A stretch of 64,000 nucleotides of DNA from Streptomyces sp. A2-16 (GTDB lineage Bacteria; Actinomycetota; Actinomycetes; Streptomycetales; Streptomycetaceae): the NCBI RefSeq assembly GCF_018128905.1, contig NZ_CP063808.1:1178001-1242000 (forward strand), given 5' to 3'. The position numbers were made by a program, and so were the translations under genes. Every line of letters starts with the position of its first letter. Positions within the stretch are counted from its first letter, which is position 1. The notes beneath the pieces are model-generated. The model searched no databases, had not been told where the DNA came from, and worked only from the letters and a program-made list of their open reading frames with translations. Below, one piece after another: positions 9,466 through 18,619 of this stretch.

Positions 9466-10365
9466 GATCTCCAGCACCTGGACCGCCCACGGGGCGTAAC
9501 CGCCCTTCTCCGGGTCCGGCTTGTACTGGGCGAACCCCGGCAGGCCGTTGACCTGAACCGGGATCAGGCGGGAGCCCTCGCAGGCCGAGCCCAGGGTCGT
9601 CATGAAACCGGTGATGTCGTCGTGGCCCGTCAGCCACAGGTCGAACGGCGGCATCGTCATGATGGCGTCCTCGTGGAGGAGGGCCGTCAGAGCCGTCATG
9701 TCGTACCCCTCGAACGCCTTCACATAGCGCTCCAGGAGTTTTTGCTGCTCCTCGTCCAGCGGGTCGGACACGGCCGCGTCGGCGCCGTGCTGCTCCCGCT
9801 CGGCGAGGGTGGCGCGGGCCCGCTGCAGGGCGCTGTTGACCGAGGCGACGGAGGTGTCGAGCAGCTCGGCGACCTCGCTCGCCTTCCAGGCCAGCACCTC
9901 GCGCAGGATCAGCACCGCGCGCTGCTTGGGCGGCAGTTGCTGGAGGGCGGCCATGAAGGCGAGCCGCACGGTCTCCTTGGCGACGGCCGCCTCGGCCGGG
10001 TCCTCGACGGTCGGCAGGATGCGGTTGTCGGGCATCGGCTCCAGCCAGGTGTGGTCCGGGCGCGGGGAGAGGGCGGCCTGGGCGAGGGGCGTCGACTCCG
10101 AGAGGTCCATGGGGCGGGCGCGCTTGTTGCCCGCCGTGAGCATGTCCAGGCAGACGTTCGTCGCGATGCGGTAGAGCCAGGAGCGCAGGCTGGAACGGCC
10201 CTCGAACTTGTCGTAGCTCCGCCAGGCCCGCACCAGTGTGTCCTGCACCGCGTCCTCGGCCTCGAAGGAGGAACCGAGCATGCGGTAGCAGTACCCCGTC
10301 AGCTCGGTGCGGTGCTTCTCGAGCCTGATGTCGAGGTCTGTCGTCGTCGCCGTGCCGTCCGTCAT
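9349..10365 (-). CDS. ECF sigma factor with C-terminal SnoaL-like domain (SigG-like)
   Basis: This 338-residue protein has sigma region 2 (AEDAVQDTLVRAWRSYDKF, SSLRSWLYRIATNVCLD) and region 4 (LPPKQRAVLILREVLAWKASEVAELLDTS). A further 120 residues follow with the NTF2/SnoaL pattern (YVKAFEGYDMTALTALLHEDAIMTMPP ... GFHFFLDT). This architecture, without an adjacent anti-sigma gene, is typical of ECF groups in which the C-terminal extension controls activity. It would direct RNA polymerase to a stress promoter set that cannot be read here. Confidence 0.88.
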   Translation of the reverse strand: MTDGTATTTDLDIRLEKHRTELTGYCYRMLGSSFEAEDAVQDTLVRAWRSYDKFEGRSSLRSWLYRIATNVCLDMLTAGNKRARPMDLSESTPLAQAALSPRPDHTWLEPMPDNRILPTVEDPAEAAVAKETVRLAFMAALQQLPPKQRAVLILREVLAWKASEVAELLDTSVASVNSALQRARATLAEREQHGADAAVSDPLDEEQQKLLERYVKAFEGYDMTALTALLHEDAIMTMPPFDLWLTGHDDITGFMTTLGSACEGSRLIPVQVNGLPGFAQYKPDPEKGGYAPWAVQVLEISDGRLTGFHFFLDTQRWFPLFGLPLHLEAEADEVKEGV

Positions 10366-10506
10366 CGTCCACCCACCCCTGTGGCCGTGCTGCGTCGCGC
10401 CTTTGCGCCCAGTACTTGGAAGCTACCGCAGGGGTCTGACAATGGCGTGCCGAGTGGATGAACGTGCAGGTCAGAGGGTTCTTGCCGGCGGCGGGGCAAA
10501 AAAGCG

Positions 10507-10538
10507 TCCCCCTGGTCGACCGACCTCGACCAGGGGGA
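10507..10538 (-). terminator. Terminator of the MFS gene with a T tract
   Basis: A perfect 13-bp stem (TCCCCCTGGTCGA and its complement) with a 6-nt loop, followed on the minus strand by TTTTTT (bases 10498-10503). This is one of the few hairpins here with a classical T run. It lies 15 nt past the MFS stop. Confidence 0.92.
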
Positions 10539-10553
10539 AGCCGAACGTGCGGC

Positions 10554-11822
10554 TCAGGCCGTCGCGAGCCGCTGCTGGGTCCGGGCCGCACGTGTTCCGA
10601 GGACGGTGATCGACACGACGCCGAGCACCGCCAGCAGTCCGACCCCTACCGTTCCGGCCCAGCCGCCCGCGTGGAAGGCGAGCGCGCCGACCGTGCTGCC
10701 CGCGCTGGAGCCGATGTAGTAGGCGGACTGGTAGAGGGCCGAGGCCTGGGCGCGGCCGTGGGTGGCCGTCTTGCTGACCGCCGAGGACGCCACCGCGTGC
10801 CCCGCGAAGAACCCGCCGGTGATCAGGACCAGGCCGAGGAGGACCAGCCACAACGAGCCGGCCAGGGAGAGCAGCAGACCCGCCGCCGTCGTACCGCCCG
10901 CCGCGTACAGCGCGCCCCTGCGGCCCAGTCGGCCCACCAGCCGGCCCGCCGTCGACGCGGACACCGTGCCCACCAGGTAGACCAGGAAGATCGAGCCGAT
11001 GATGCCCTGCGGCAACCCGAACGGGGCCTCCGTCAGGCGATAGCCGATCACCGTGTACACGCCGCCGAACACCGTCATGAACAGCGCGCCGATGGCGTAC
11101 AGGCGGCGCAGCAGCGGATCGCCGAGGTGTGCGCGGACCGTGCCCAGCAGCACCCGCGGCTTCAGCGAACCCGCCACGAAGTGCTTCGGCGCCGGGAGCA
11201 GCAGGCGGAACGCCACCGCACAGGCCACCGCGAGCGCCCCGATGACCCCGACGGCCACCCGCCAGCCCCACTCCTGAGCGACCCAGCCGGTGATGACCCG
11301 GCCGCTCATCCCGCCCACGCTGTTGCCGGCGACGAACAGTCCGATCGCCGTGACCAGCGCCTTCGGGCGGACCTCCTCGGCGAGATACGCCGTCGCGGAG
11401 GCCGGCAGTCCCGCCAGCGCCGCACCCTGCACCGCCCGCAGCACGACCAGCGCGGGCAGCGAGGGCGCGAAGGGGACCAGGATCCCGACCGTCACCGCGA
11501 CCGCCAGCGAGGCCGTCATGACCGTACGGCGTCCGAAGCGCTCGGAGAGGGCGCTCATCGGCAGCACGAACAGCGCCAGACCGCCGGTCGCCGCCGCCAC
11601 CGTCCAGCTCGCCTCGCTCGCCGCGACCCCGAACTCGCCCGAGATCAGCGGGAGGAGGGCCTGCGTCGAGTACAGCAGCGCGAAGGTCGCGACACCGGCG
11701 AGGAAGAGGGCGAAGCTCATCCGGCGGTAGCCGGGTCCGCCCGGGGTCAGACGGGAGTCGACGGAGGCAGAGGCGGGGGGTACGGCGCCCACGCGGGTGG
11801 ACGCCTCGGTACTGGCAGGCAT
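10554..11822 (-). CDS. MFS transporter (YnfM-like)
   Basis: This 422-residue protein has 12 predicted hydrophobic helices. The motif ALSERFGRRTVM after helix 2 is the MFS A motif, and a shorter repeat (GRLVGRLGRRGAL) follows helix 8. The organisation resembles YnfM-type drug or arabinose exporters; the substrate is unknown. Its ATG sits 6 nt after TAGCTT (minus strand, 11829-11834), so the mRNA is probably leaderless. It is divergent from a LysR regulator with 63 bp between starts, the usual arrangement for a regulator and its target. Confidence 0.88.
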   Translation of the reverse strand: MPASTEASTRVGAVPPASASVDSRLTPGGPGYRRMSFALFLAGVATFALLYSTQALLPLISGEFGVAASEASWTVAAATGGLALFVLPMSALSERFGRRTVMTASLAVAVTVGILVPFAPSLPALVVLRAVQGAALAGLPASATAYLAEEVRPKALVTAIGLFVAGNSVGGMSGRVITGWVAQEWGWRVAVGVIGALAVACAVAFRLLLPAPKHFVAGSLKPRVLLGTVRAHLGDPLLRRLYAIGALFMTVFGGVYTVIGYRLTEAPFGLPQGIIGSIFLVYLVGTVSASTAGRLVGRLGRRGALYAAGGTTAAGLLLSLAGSLWLVLLGLVLITGGFFAGHAVASSAVSKTATHGRAQASALYQSAYYIGSSAGSTVGALAFHAGGWAGTVGVGLLAVLGVVSITVLGTRAARTQQRLATA

Positions 11823-11849
11823 GCTTCGAAGCTACGGGCGACCTCACTG

Positions 11850-11868
11850 ATCCGTCCAATGCATGGAT
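11850..11868. promoter_or_regulatory. Candidate LysR operator between MFS and LysR genes
   Basis: ATCC-N11-GGAT forms an interrupted dyad (ATCCGTCCAATGCATGGAT) within the 63-bp divergent promoter. It lies between the -10 of the MFS gene (TAGCTT, 11829-11834, minus) and that of the LysR gene (CATAAT, 11873-11878). LysR proteins commonly bind T-N11-A dyads in such positions. Confidence 0.55.
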
Positions 11869-11885
11869 TCGCCATAATCGTTCCC

Positions 11886-12836
11886 ATGGAGCATCAGCAG
11901 AGGTCACAGCCGCGGTCGTCACCGTCCAGTGACACAGAAGACATGGTGATGTTGCTGGCCCCGCGGCTCGCCCAGTTCGCGGGGGTCGCCCGCACCGAGC
12001 ACGTCACCCGTGCCGCCCAGGAGCTGGACGTCCCCCAGTCGACGCTCTCCCGGGCCATGGTCCGCCTCGAACACGACCTCGGCGTCGACCTGTTCGCCCG
12101 CATCGGCCGCACGGTCTCCCTGACCCCCGCAGGCCGCACCTTCCTCGCCTCCGTCGAACGTGCCCTCGCCGAGATCCAGCGGGCCGCCGACGAGGTCCGC
12201 GCCGACGCCGACCCGGCCACCGGCAAGGTCGCCTTCGGCTTTCTGCACACCATGGGCTCGGAGACGGTCCCCGGCCTCATCCGGGCCTTCCGCGCCGACC
12301 ACCCGCGCGTCCGCTTCAGCCTGGTCCAGAACTACGGCGAGGCGATGATCGAGCGCCTGCGCGCGGGCGAGCTGGACCTGTGCCTGACCTCGCCGGTCCC
12401 GGACGCCCCCGACCTCGTCGCCCGTCGCCTCGACGAACAGAAGCTGCGGCTCGTGGTCCCCACCGACCACCCCCTCGCGGCGCGCAGGCGGGTGCGCCTC
12501 GCCGAGGCCGCCGAGGAGCACTTCGTCACCCTGGAACCCGGCTACGGCCTCCGTCGCATCACCGACGACCTCTGTCAGGAGGCCGGCTTCAAGCCGAGGA
12601 TCGCCTTCGAGGGGGAGGAGGCGGAGACCCTGAGGGGCCTGGTGGCGGCCGGGCTCGGGGTCGCGCTGCTCCCTCCGCCGGCCTTCCCCCGCCCAGGGGT
12701 GGCGGAGCTGACGGTCACCGCGCCACGAGCGGTACGGGAGATCGGGGTCGCCTGGCTGGACGGTCACCCGGACACGCCCCCGGTGGCCGCCTTCAAGAAG
12801 TTCCTGCTGTCGAGAAGGGGCAACCTGCTGCCCTGA
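11886..12836 (+). CDS. LysR-family transcriptional regulator
   Basis: This 316-residue protein has an N-terminal winged helix-turn-helix (TRAAQELDVPQSTLSRAMVRLE, then LFARIGRTVSLTPAG) and a LysR substrate-binding domain (GKVAFGFLHTMGSETVP; LDLCLTSPV; LVVPTDHPLA). ATG at 11886 lies 7 nt after CATAAT, suggesting a leaderless transcript. It is divergent from the MFS exporter, which it probably controls in response to a small ligand. Confidence 0.92.
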   Translation: MEHQQRSQPRSSPSSDTEDMVMLLAPRLAQFAGVARTEHVTRAAQELDVPQSTLSRAMVRLEHDLGVDLFARIGRTVSLTPAGRTFLASVERALAEIQRAADEVRADADPATGKVAFGFLHTMGSETVPGLIRAFRADHPRVRFSLVQNYGEAMIERLRAGELDLCLTSPVPDAPDLVARRLDEQKLRLVVPTDHPLAARRRVRLAEAAEEHFVTLEPGYGLRRITDDLCQEAGFKPRIAFEGEEAETLRGLVAAGLGVALLPPPAFPRPGVAELTVTAPRAVREIGVAWLDGHPDTPPVAAFKKFLLSRRGNLLP

Positions 12837-12837
12837 C

Positions 12838-13593
12838 CTACCGCCGACGCCCGAACCCTGAGGCCAGCGGCATCCGCAACCCCAACGGCGGCGGGGCGGC
12901 GAGGGCGTCCTGAACCGGCCGCGACAAGGCCCGCCCGAACAGCGCACCCATCACGAAGTCCTCGGTCAGCGCCTGCACTTCGGCCCGGTACTGATGCAGC
13001 CCGTGTCCGTCGGAGTGCACCTCGAACCGGCACACCTCCCGGTTCGCCTTCTTCGCCCGGGACGCGAGCCGGAACGACAACTCGGGGTCCGTCTGCTGGT
13101 CGTTGGTCCCGTGCACGAACAGCACCCGCCGCCCCACGAGCTGCTTCACCGGTTCGGGGGTGGCCGCCACATCCTCCTCGGGCAGCCAAGGAGCCACCGC
13201 CACCACGGAGTTGACGGCCTCGTGCCCGCCCGCCCGCAGTGCGGCCCGCGCGCCCATGTCGACGCCGACCAGGGACACCGGGACGTCGCCGTAACGCCGT
13301 ACGACCTCGTCGGCTGCCCAGGTGGCATCGTGCGCGAGATGCGCCTCGCTGCCGTTCCACCCGCGATAGCGGTAGTGCACCAGGTGGGCCGCGAGCCCTT
13401 CGGAGTGCCCCGCGCGTGCCAGCCGCCGTCCCAACGCCCGGATGGCGGAGGGGAGTCGCATCGAGGCGGGTCTGCGCAGAGAGTTCTCGTCGCCGCCCGG
13501 AAGGAGCAGCACCACCCCGCTCACCGCCGCCGGCTCCGGGCCGAGTGTCCTGCCCAGTCGGGCGCTGCGAACCGGCGTCGCTTGCTGTGCCAT
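12838..13593 (-). CDS. Alpha/beta-hydrolase-fold protein with Asp at the nucleophile position
   Basis: This 251-residue cytoplasmic protein has an oxyanion-type strand VVLLLPGGDENS, an elbow reading LVGVDMGARAAL (Asp112 where lipases and esterases have Ser), LFVHGTNDQQTDPE in the acid position and SDGHGLHQ with the likely catalytic His. An Asp nucleophile occurs in haloalkane dehalogenases and epoxide hydrolases, but the overall sequence is closer to dienelactone-hydrolase or peptidase-like proteins. The substrate is therefore unknown and the protein could be inactive. Its stop is 1 nt from the LysR stop (convergent). Confidence 0.75.
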   Translation of the reverse strand: MAQQATPVRSARLGRTLGPEPAAVSGVVLLLPGGDENSLRRPASMRLPSAIRALGRRLARAGHSEGLAAHLVHYRYRGWNGSEAHLAHDATWAADEVVRRYGDVPVSLVGVDMGARAALRAGGHEAVNSVVAVAPWLPEEDVAATPEPVKQLVGRRVLFVHGTNDQQTDPELSFRLASRAKKANREVCRFEVHSDGHGLHQYRAEVQALTEDFVMGALFGRALSRPVQDALAAPPPLGLRMPLASGFGRRR

Positions 13594-13677
13594 GACAGAA
13601 CAGTGTCAGAAGCGCGGGTGTACGACACGGGGCGGGGCGGTCACCGTTACGTATCGGCGGATTCGTACAACGGGCGC

Positions 13678-13691
13678 TCTACGCGCGTAGG
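13678..13691 (+). promoter_or_regulatory. Nucleoside-regulon operator copy 3 at the add promoter
   Basis: TCTACGCGCGTAGG matches 13 of 14 positions of the shared palindrome. It ends 3 nt before the -10 TACAGT (13695-13700), which is 6 nt before the adenosine deaminase ATG, so it covers the promoter spacer. Confidence 0.8.
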
Positions 13692-13706
13692 AGTTACAGT
13701 GCCAGG

Positions 13707-14870
13707 ATGACGAGCCAGACTGACCGGATGGGGAACGCCCCGAGCTCGGACCAGATCCGCCGGGCACCCAAGGTTCTGCTGCACGATCACCTCGACGGCG
13801 GGCTGCGCCCCGGCACGATCGTCGACCTCGCCCGGGAGACCGGGTACGCCGCTCTCCCCGAGAGCGACGCGGACCGGCTGGGCGTCTGGTTCCGCGAAGC
13901 CGCCGACTCCGGTTCGCTGGAACGGTACTTGGAGACCTTCTCGCACACCGTCGGCGTCATGCAGACCCGGGAGGCGCTGACGCGGGTGGCCGCCGAGTGC
14001 GCCGAGGACCTCGCCGAGGACGGCGTCGTCTACGCCGAGGTGCGGTACGCCCCCGAGCAGCATCTCGACAAGGGCCTGACCCTCGAAGAGGTCGTCGAGG
14101 CCGTCAACGAGGGCTTCCGGGAAGGTGAGCGCAGGGCCAGGGCGAACGGCCACCGCATCCGCGTCGGCGCCCTGCTCACCGCCATGCGGCACGCGGCCCG
14201 CGCCCTGGAGATCGCCGAACTCGCCAACCGCTACCGCGACCTGGGGGTCGTCGGCTTCGACATCGCGGGCGCCGAGGCCGGTTACCCGCCCACCCGGCAC
14301 CTCGACGCCTTCGAGTACCTGAAGCGCGAGAACAACCACTTCACCATCCACGCCGGCGAGGCCTTCGGGCTGCCGTCCATCTGGCAGGCCCTGCAGTGGT
14401 GCGGCGCCGACCGTCTCGGGCACGGCGTGCGCATCATCGACGACATCCAGGTCCACGAGGACGGCACGGTCAAGCTCGGCCGGCTCGCCTCCTACGTCCG
14501 CGACAAGCGGATCCCGCTGGAGCTGTGCCCCAGCTCCAATCTCCAGACCGGGGCCGCGTCCTCGTACGCCGAGCACCCGATCGGGCTGCTGCGGCGCCTG
14601 CACTTCCGGGCCACCGTGAACACCGACAACCGGCTGATGTCCGGCACCAGCATGAGCCGGGAATTCGAGCACCTTGTCGACGCGTTCGGTTATTCGCTCG
14701 ACGACATGCAGTGGTTCTCCGTCAATGCGATGAAATCAGCGTTCATTCCTTTCGATGAACGACTCGCGATGATCAATGACGTCATCAAGCCCGGATATGC
14801 CGAGCTGAAGTCCGAATGGCTGTTCCAGCAGACCGCCTCCACCAGCGGTTCTGTGGCCGAGGAGAGCTGA
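13707..14870 (+). CDS. add: Adenosine deaminase
   Basis: This 387-residue zinc enzyme deaminates (deoxy)adenosine to (deoxy)inosine, which the purine nucleoside phosphorylase encoded at 31.4-32.2 kb can cleave. Metal and catalytic motifs are complete: [22 protein letters not shown] with the catalytic Glu, GHGVRI, and [11 protein letters not shown] carrying the last metal Asp. The start follows TACAGT by 6 nt, indicating a leaderless mRNA with the nucleoside operator directly upstream. The last ~60 codons use more A/T at third positions than the rest (for example aatgcgatgaaatca). Confidence 0.95.
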   Translation: MTSQTDRMGNAPSSDQIRRAPKVLLHDHLDGGLRPGTIVDLARETGYAALPESDADRLGVWFREAADSGSLERYLETFSHTVGVMQTREALTRVAAECAEDLAEDGVVYAEVRYAPEQHLDKGLTLEEVVEAVNEGFREGERRARANGHRIRVGALLTAMRHAARALEIAELANRYRDLGVVGFDIAGAEAGYPPTRHLDAFEYLKRENNHFTIHAGEAFGLPSIWQALQWCGADRLGHGVRIIDDIQVHEDGTVKLGRLASYVRDKRIPLELCPSSNLQTGAASSYAEHPIGLLRRLHFRATVNTDNRLMSGTSMSREFEHLVDAFGYSLDDMQWFSVNAMKSAFIPFDERLAMINDVIKPGYAELKSEWLFQQTASTSGSVAEES

Positions 14871-15008
14871 CCGAGGGAATTCTCGGGTACGGAATGCGGG
14901 CGGGTGTTCACAATCCGTCCGCATTTCGATGTTTGCGGCGGGCGGGTTCCCATGTTTACGGTCGTGGACCGCTCACATCCCCGTAACACCATTTCGAGGA
15001 CGCATTTC

Positions 15009-15371
15009 ATGAAGCAGTCTGCTGCCAAGACCCTCGGTGTCGCCGCCCTCGGTGCCGCCTTCGCCGCCGCCGGCGCGGGTGCCGCGAACGCCGCTCCGGC
15101 GGTCCCGGACGCCTCTCAGGCGCTCGGCTCCGTCTCCCAGGGGCTCCCCACCGAGAACGTCACCAAGGCGCTGCCGGGTGCCGGTGAGGCGCTGGCGCAG
15201 GCCCAGCCGGCGCTCGGTGCGGGCCTCGCGGCCGCCCAGCCCGCCGCCCAGAAGGTGCTCGCCGACGGCCCGACCGCGCCCGTCGCCGGTCTCCTCGGCG
15301 GTCTGCCGGTCGGCAAGGTCCTGCCCGGCGGCGGCAGCGGCACCGGCCTGAACGGCCTTCCGCTCGGCTAG
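15009..15371 (+). CDS. Small secreted Ala/Pro/Gly-rich protein
   Basis: This 120-residue protein has a Sec signal peptide (KQSAAKTLG, then a long Ala-rich core ending in ANA-AP near residue 29). The mature part is low-complexity Ala/Gly/Pro/Leu with no cysteines and no catalytic motif. GAGGA lies 8 nt before the ATG. A similar gene lies at 21.6 kb. I do not recognise a function; cell-envelope location is the only safe inference. Confidence 0.8.
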   Translation: MKQSAAKTLGVAALGAAFAAAGAGAANAAPAVPDASQALGSVSQGLPTENVTKALPGAGEALAQAQPALGAGLAAAQPAAQKVLADGPTAPVAGLLGGLPVGKVLPGGGSGTGLNGLPLG

Positions 15372-15385
15372 GCCCGACGCTCCTC

Positions 15386-15443
15386 GCACGCGCCGGTGGG
15401 GCGCACCCCGTGGTCTCGGGGTGCGCCCCACCGGCGTACGTGC
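15386..15443. terminator. Very long bidirectional hairpin
   Basis: A perfect 20-bp stem (15391-15410 with 15417-15436) and 6-nt loop TGGTCT, extended by 5 further pairs after a 2-nt bulge. It lies between two convergent genes and would stop both. Confidence 0.92.
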
Positions 15444-15452
15444 GCACGGGTG

Positions 15453-15653
15453 TTACCAGGCGGCCTGCGCCTTCTCCTCCGAGGGGAACAGGATCCACAG
15501 CGCGATGTAGAGCAGGAACTGCGGGCCCGGCAGCAGACAGGACACCAGGAAGATCACGCGCATGGTGGTCGCGGAGGTGCCGAAGCGCCGTGCCAGCGCG
15601 GCACACACTCCGCCGATCATGCGGCCGTTGGTGGGGCGGGCAAGGCGGGACAT
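15453..15653 (-). CDS. PspC-domain membrane protein
   Basis: This 66-residue protein is almost entirely a PspC domain: RPTNGRMIGGVCAALARRFG followed by a hydrophobic segment (VIFLVSCLLPGPQFLLYIALWILFP). PspC proteins take part in membrane-stress sensing; in Streptomyces short stand-alone versions are common. It lies downstream of the afsQ locus on the same strand. Confidence 0.9.
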   Translation of the reverse strand: MSRLARPTNGRMIGGVCAALARRFGTSATTMRVIFLVSCLLPGPQFLLYIALWILFPSEEKAQAAW

Positions 15654-15746
15654 TGCGGCTCCTTCGTGAGCGTCGGTCGGAGTGGTCCGAGTGACCCTCT
15701 CCAGCTGTTTCCAACGCTACGGAGACGAACAGCACAAAGCGTCGCT

Positions 15747-16298
15747 CTACGGTGCGATCCCGACCCTGGGAATCGTCGGGGTCCTACCCTGAGCCGGCTC
15801 CTCCTGGCGGACGGCGGTGCGCCGCCGGTGCTCGGTCCTGCGGCGGAGCGAGTGGCGCACCGCCGGCACCAGCGCGAGGTGCGCGAGAGCCACGCCCGCG
15901 GTGTTCAGGAACAGGGAGTCGATGTCGACGACCTGACCGGGGACGCCGGTCTGGAGCAGCTCTATGCCCAGGGAGATCAGCGCGCCCGCGGCGCAGGTGC
16001 GGATCAGGGAACCGAGGGGGGACGCCCACAGGCGGCCGTGCACCAGCGGGAGCAGGAAGCCGAGCGGAGCCAGCAGAACGAATCCCTCGCCGATCCGGCG
16101 GGCCGCCTCCCGCCCGCCGAGGGCGAGGTCGGCGCGGATCCCGGCGAAGGGGTGCAGGTTGGCCGGGACGACCCACGGCACGTCCAGCGGCCGCAGCGTG
16201 AACCAGGCGACGAACGCGAGGTGTGCGACCAGGAGGGCACCTCCTGCCACACGGACGCGAAGGGCGGCATTGCCGCCGACGAAGCCTTGACGCTGCAC
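15747..16298 (-). CDS. VanZ-family membrane protein
   Basis: About 183 residues with a VanZ-like core: a first membrane span (GGALLVAHLAFVAWFTLRP), the conserved NLHPFAG and LLAPLGFLLPLV region, then SLGIELLQTGVPGQVVDIDSLFLNTAGVAL. The motif E-x-x-Q...R/Q-x-x-D-x-x-D-x-x-x-N is the family hallmark. VanZ contributes to low-level teicoplanin resistance in enterococci; the Streptomyces function is unknown. GTG at 16298 is favoured; GTG at 16373 would add 25 polar residues. Confidence 0.8.
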   Translation of the reverse strand: MQRQGFVGGNAALRVRVAGGALLVAHLAFVAWFTLRPLDVPWVVPANLHPFAGIRADLALGGREAARRIGEGFVLLAPLGFLLPLVHGRLWASPLGSLIRTCAAGALISLGIELLQTGVPGQVVDIDSLFLNTAGVALAHLALVPAVRHSLRRRTEHRRRTAVRQEEPAQGRTPTIPRVGIAP

Positions 16299-16391
16299 GA
16301 TCCCCAAGACGCCGCGCTCGGCACGATCGGTTCCGGAAGACCCCGAGGTACCTGGGTGAGGTCTGCGCCACACGTGGCGGTCGGCCCCGCG

Positions 16392-17042
16392 TCAGCCGCC
16401 CGTCACCTCGGTCGACGGCGGCTGGTGGCTGCCCGGCTGGGAGCGGACCTCGTCCGTGCAGTCGTAGCGGCGCAGGGGAGCGGTCGTGGGGCCGCCCAGG
16501 ACGACGGAGCCGTCGCCCTCGGCCGCGGCCGAGTCGGAGAAGGTGCACACGACCTGGGCGAGGGCGTAGGCGGAGAGCTCGGTGGGCGGGGTGCTCAGCC
16601 GCAGGGTGTCCTCGGGATCCTTGGGGCGCGGTCCGCCGACGGTCATGCCGCCGCGCACATACGTCTGGTACCCGGCCTCCCGCTCGGCCGCCGACGGCGT
16701 CTCGGCGAGCTGGTCCAGGAGTCCCTGTGCGACCAGCACCCGCCGCTCAGAGTCGGCCGTGCCGTCCTGCACCCGCAGCGCGCGGTCCACGGCCACCAGC
16801 GACGCCCCGCACAGCAGGAACACCTGCACGGCCAGCCCGTGCGAGGCCTGCGCGGCCGCGTTCGGCTCGGACAGCGAGCACCGCACCCGTGAGGGCGCCG
16901 GGCCGAAGTCGGTGGGCACCTCGGTGGGCCGGATCCCGCACCCGGCGACCAGCAGAGCGAGCAGAGGGAGCGCCAGCAGTCGCCGTGCGGTGAGCCCGGC
17001 ACGGGGTGTGCCCGCCCTCCGTGTCCGTCCCCGCGTCGCCAT
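16392..17042 (-). CDS. Lipoprotein of the afsQ operon
   Basis: This 216-residue protein has an Arg-rich N-terminus, a hydrophobic core and the lipobox LLVAGC near residue 31, so it is exported and lipid-anchored. The mature part has no recognised domain. The ATG overlaps the afsQ2 stop by one base (TGATG), so it is translated with the kinase. Position suggests an accessory sensor or signal-modifying role for AfsQ2; this is inference. Confidence 0.85.
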   Translation of the reverse strand: MATRGRTRRAGTPRAGLTARRLLALPLLALLVAGCGIRPTEVPTDFGPAPSRVRCSLSEPNAAAQASHGLAVQVFLLCGASLVAVDRALRVQDGTADSERRVLVAQGLLDQLAETPSAAEREAGYQTYVRGGMTVGGPRPKDPEDTLRLSTPPTELSAYALAQVVCTFSDSAAAEGDGSVVLGGPTTAPLRRYDCTDEVRSQPGSHQPPSTEVTGG

Positions 17043-18619
17043 CACGCCTCCCCCTTCTTCGCCCCGTCGCCGTCCTTCTTGGCCTCCATGAGCTGTTCCG
17101 CCAGCTCCGAGGCGTCCCGGGGAATCCGCAGCGTGAAGACGGCACCGCCCTCGGGGGAGTTCTCCGCGGTGATCTCGCCGCCGTGGATGTGGGCGTTCTC
17201 CAGGGCGATCGAGAGGCCGAGGCCGCTGCCCTCGGAGCGGGGGCGGGAGGCACTGGCCTTGTAGAAGCGGTCGAAGACATGGGGAAGCACGTCCTCGGGG
17301 ATGCCGGGGCCGTGGTCGCGGACCCGGATGACGACCTCGTCGTCCGCCGCGCGCACCGACACCCGCACGGGGGAGCCGCCGTGCTTGAGGGCGTTGCCGA
17401 TCAGGTTGGCCAGGATGACGTCCAGACGGCGCGGGTCCAGACGGGAGTGGATGCCGCGCTCCGCGTCCAGGTCCACCGCGTCCAGCCACGCGCGCGCGTC
17501 GATGCACGCGGTGATCTGGTCGGCCACGTCGACGTCGTCGAGGACCAGCCGGGCCGTACCCGCGTCGAAGCGGGTGACCTCCATCAGGTTCTCGACCAGG
17601 TCGTTCAGTCTGCGGGTCTCGCTGACCACCAGCCGCACGGCCGGCTCGATCATCGGGTCCATCGAGCCGGACTCGGCCTCCAGCTCCTCCTCCAGGATCT
17701 CCGTCACGGCGGTGATCGCGGTGAGCGGAGTGCGCAGCTCGTGGCTCATGTCCGCCACGAACCGCCGGGAGGCGTCGTCGCGTGCCGACATGTCCTCGAC
17801 CCGCTTCTCCAGCGCCTCGGCCGCGTAGTTGAACGTCCGCGAGAGATCGGCGAGTTCATCGGTGCCGGAGACTCGCAGCCGGGTGTCGAGCCTGCCCTCG
17901 CCGAGCCGCCGGGCGGCGACGCCCAGCCGGTGCACCGGTTTCAGTACGGTCGTCGCGGCGGCCTGCGCGAGCAGCGCGGAGCCGATCAGGGCCAGCCCGG
18001 TGGCGATGCCCAGCGACCAGGCCAGGGAGTTGAGGTCCTTGGCCTCCGGCTCCAGGGACTTGAGCATGTACCCGGTCGGGCCGCCGCCGATCACCCGCGT
18101 CCCGGCGACCAGGTACGGGGTGTCGTGGTTCACGGTCCGCTGCCAGTACAGGTGGTAGGCGTACTTGTTGGCGGAGTTGACGGACTGCTTCTCGTTCACC
18201 GCCTCGCGCAGCGAGACCGGCACGTCCTGGAGGGTGAAGCCGTCCAGGGCGCCCGAGTTGCCGTACACCGTCTTCCCGTCGGCGTCGGACGACACGAGCA
18301 GCACGCTGAAGCGCTGGCTGCTGCCCGCCATCTGTCCCGCCGCCAGCTGGAGTTCGTCCTGCGTGGGGTCCTCGGGCAGGGCGCCCGCGCGGTTCTGCAT
18401 CTCCTGCTGGAAGTCCCGCAGGACCGCGTCCTGGGCGCGGGTGAGCACCGCCTCGCGGTTGAGCCAGTAGGCGATCCCGGACGCGGACACGGCGGCGGTC
18501 AGCGCCACCAGGCCGAAGACGACGACGAGACGCAGCCGCAGACTGGTGAAACGCAGCCGTGACCACACACTCTTGCGAGCCGCGAACCAGTCGCGGAACC
18601 CCCCTTGCGCTTCGGTCAC
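17042..18619 (-). CDS. afsQ2: Sensor histidine kinase AfsQ2
   Basis: This 525-residue membrane kinase has a first span near residue 30 (LVVVFGLVALTAAVSASGIAYW), an extracytoplasmic sensor of about 140 residues, a second span, a HAMP linker, the H box RFVADMSHELRTPLTAI (His near 294), and the N (IGNALKHGG) and G boxes (DHGPGIP, GSGLGLS). GTG at 18619 overlaps the afsQ1 stop (GTGA). In S. coelicolor AfsQ1/Q2 responds to nitrogen/glutamate conditions and activates antibiotic genes and sigQ; sequence and synteny match my recollection of that system. Confidence 0.93.
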   Translation of the reverse strand: MTEAQGGFRDWFAARKSVWSRLRFTSLRLRLVVVFGLVALTAAVSASGIAYWLNREAVLTRAQDAVLRDFQQEMQNRAGALPEDPTQDELQLAAGQMAGSSQRFSVLLVSSDADGKTVYGNSGALDGFTLQDVPVSLREAVNEKQSVNSANKYAYHLYWQRTVNHDTPYLVAGTRVIGGGPTGYMLKSLEPEAKDLNSLAWSLGIATGLALIGSALLAQAAATTVLKPVHRLGVAARRLGEGRLDTRLRVSGTDELADLSRTFNYAAEALEKRVEDMSARDDASRRFVADMSHELRTPLTAITAVTEILEEELEAESGSMDPMIEPAVRLVVSETRRLNDLVENLMEVTRFDAGTARLVLDDVDVADQITACIDARAWLDAVDLDAERGIHSRLDPRRLDVILANLIGNALKHGGSPVRVSVRAADDEVVIRVRDHGPGIPEDVLPHVFDRFYKASASRPRSEGSGLGLSIALENAHIHGGEITAENSPEGGAVFTLRIPRDASELAEQLMEAKKDGDGAKKGEA

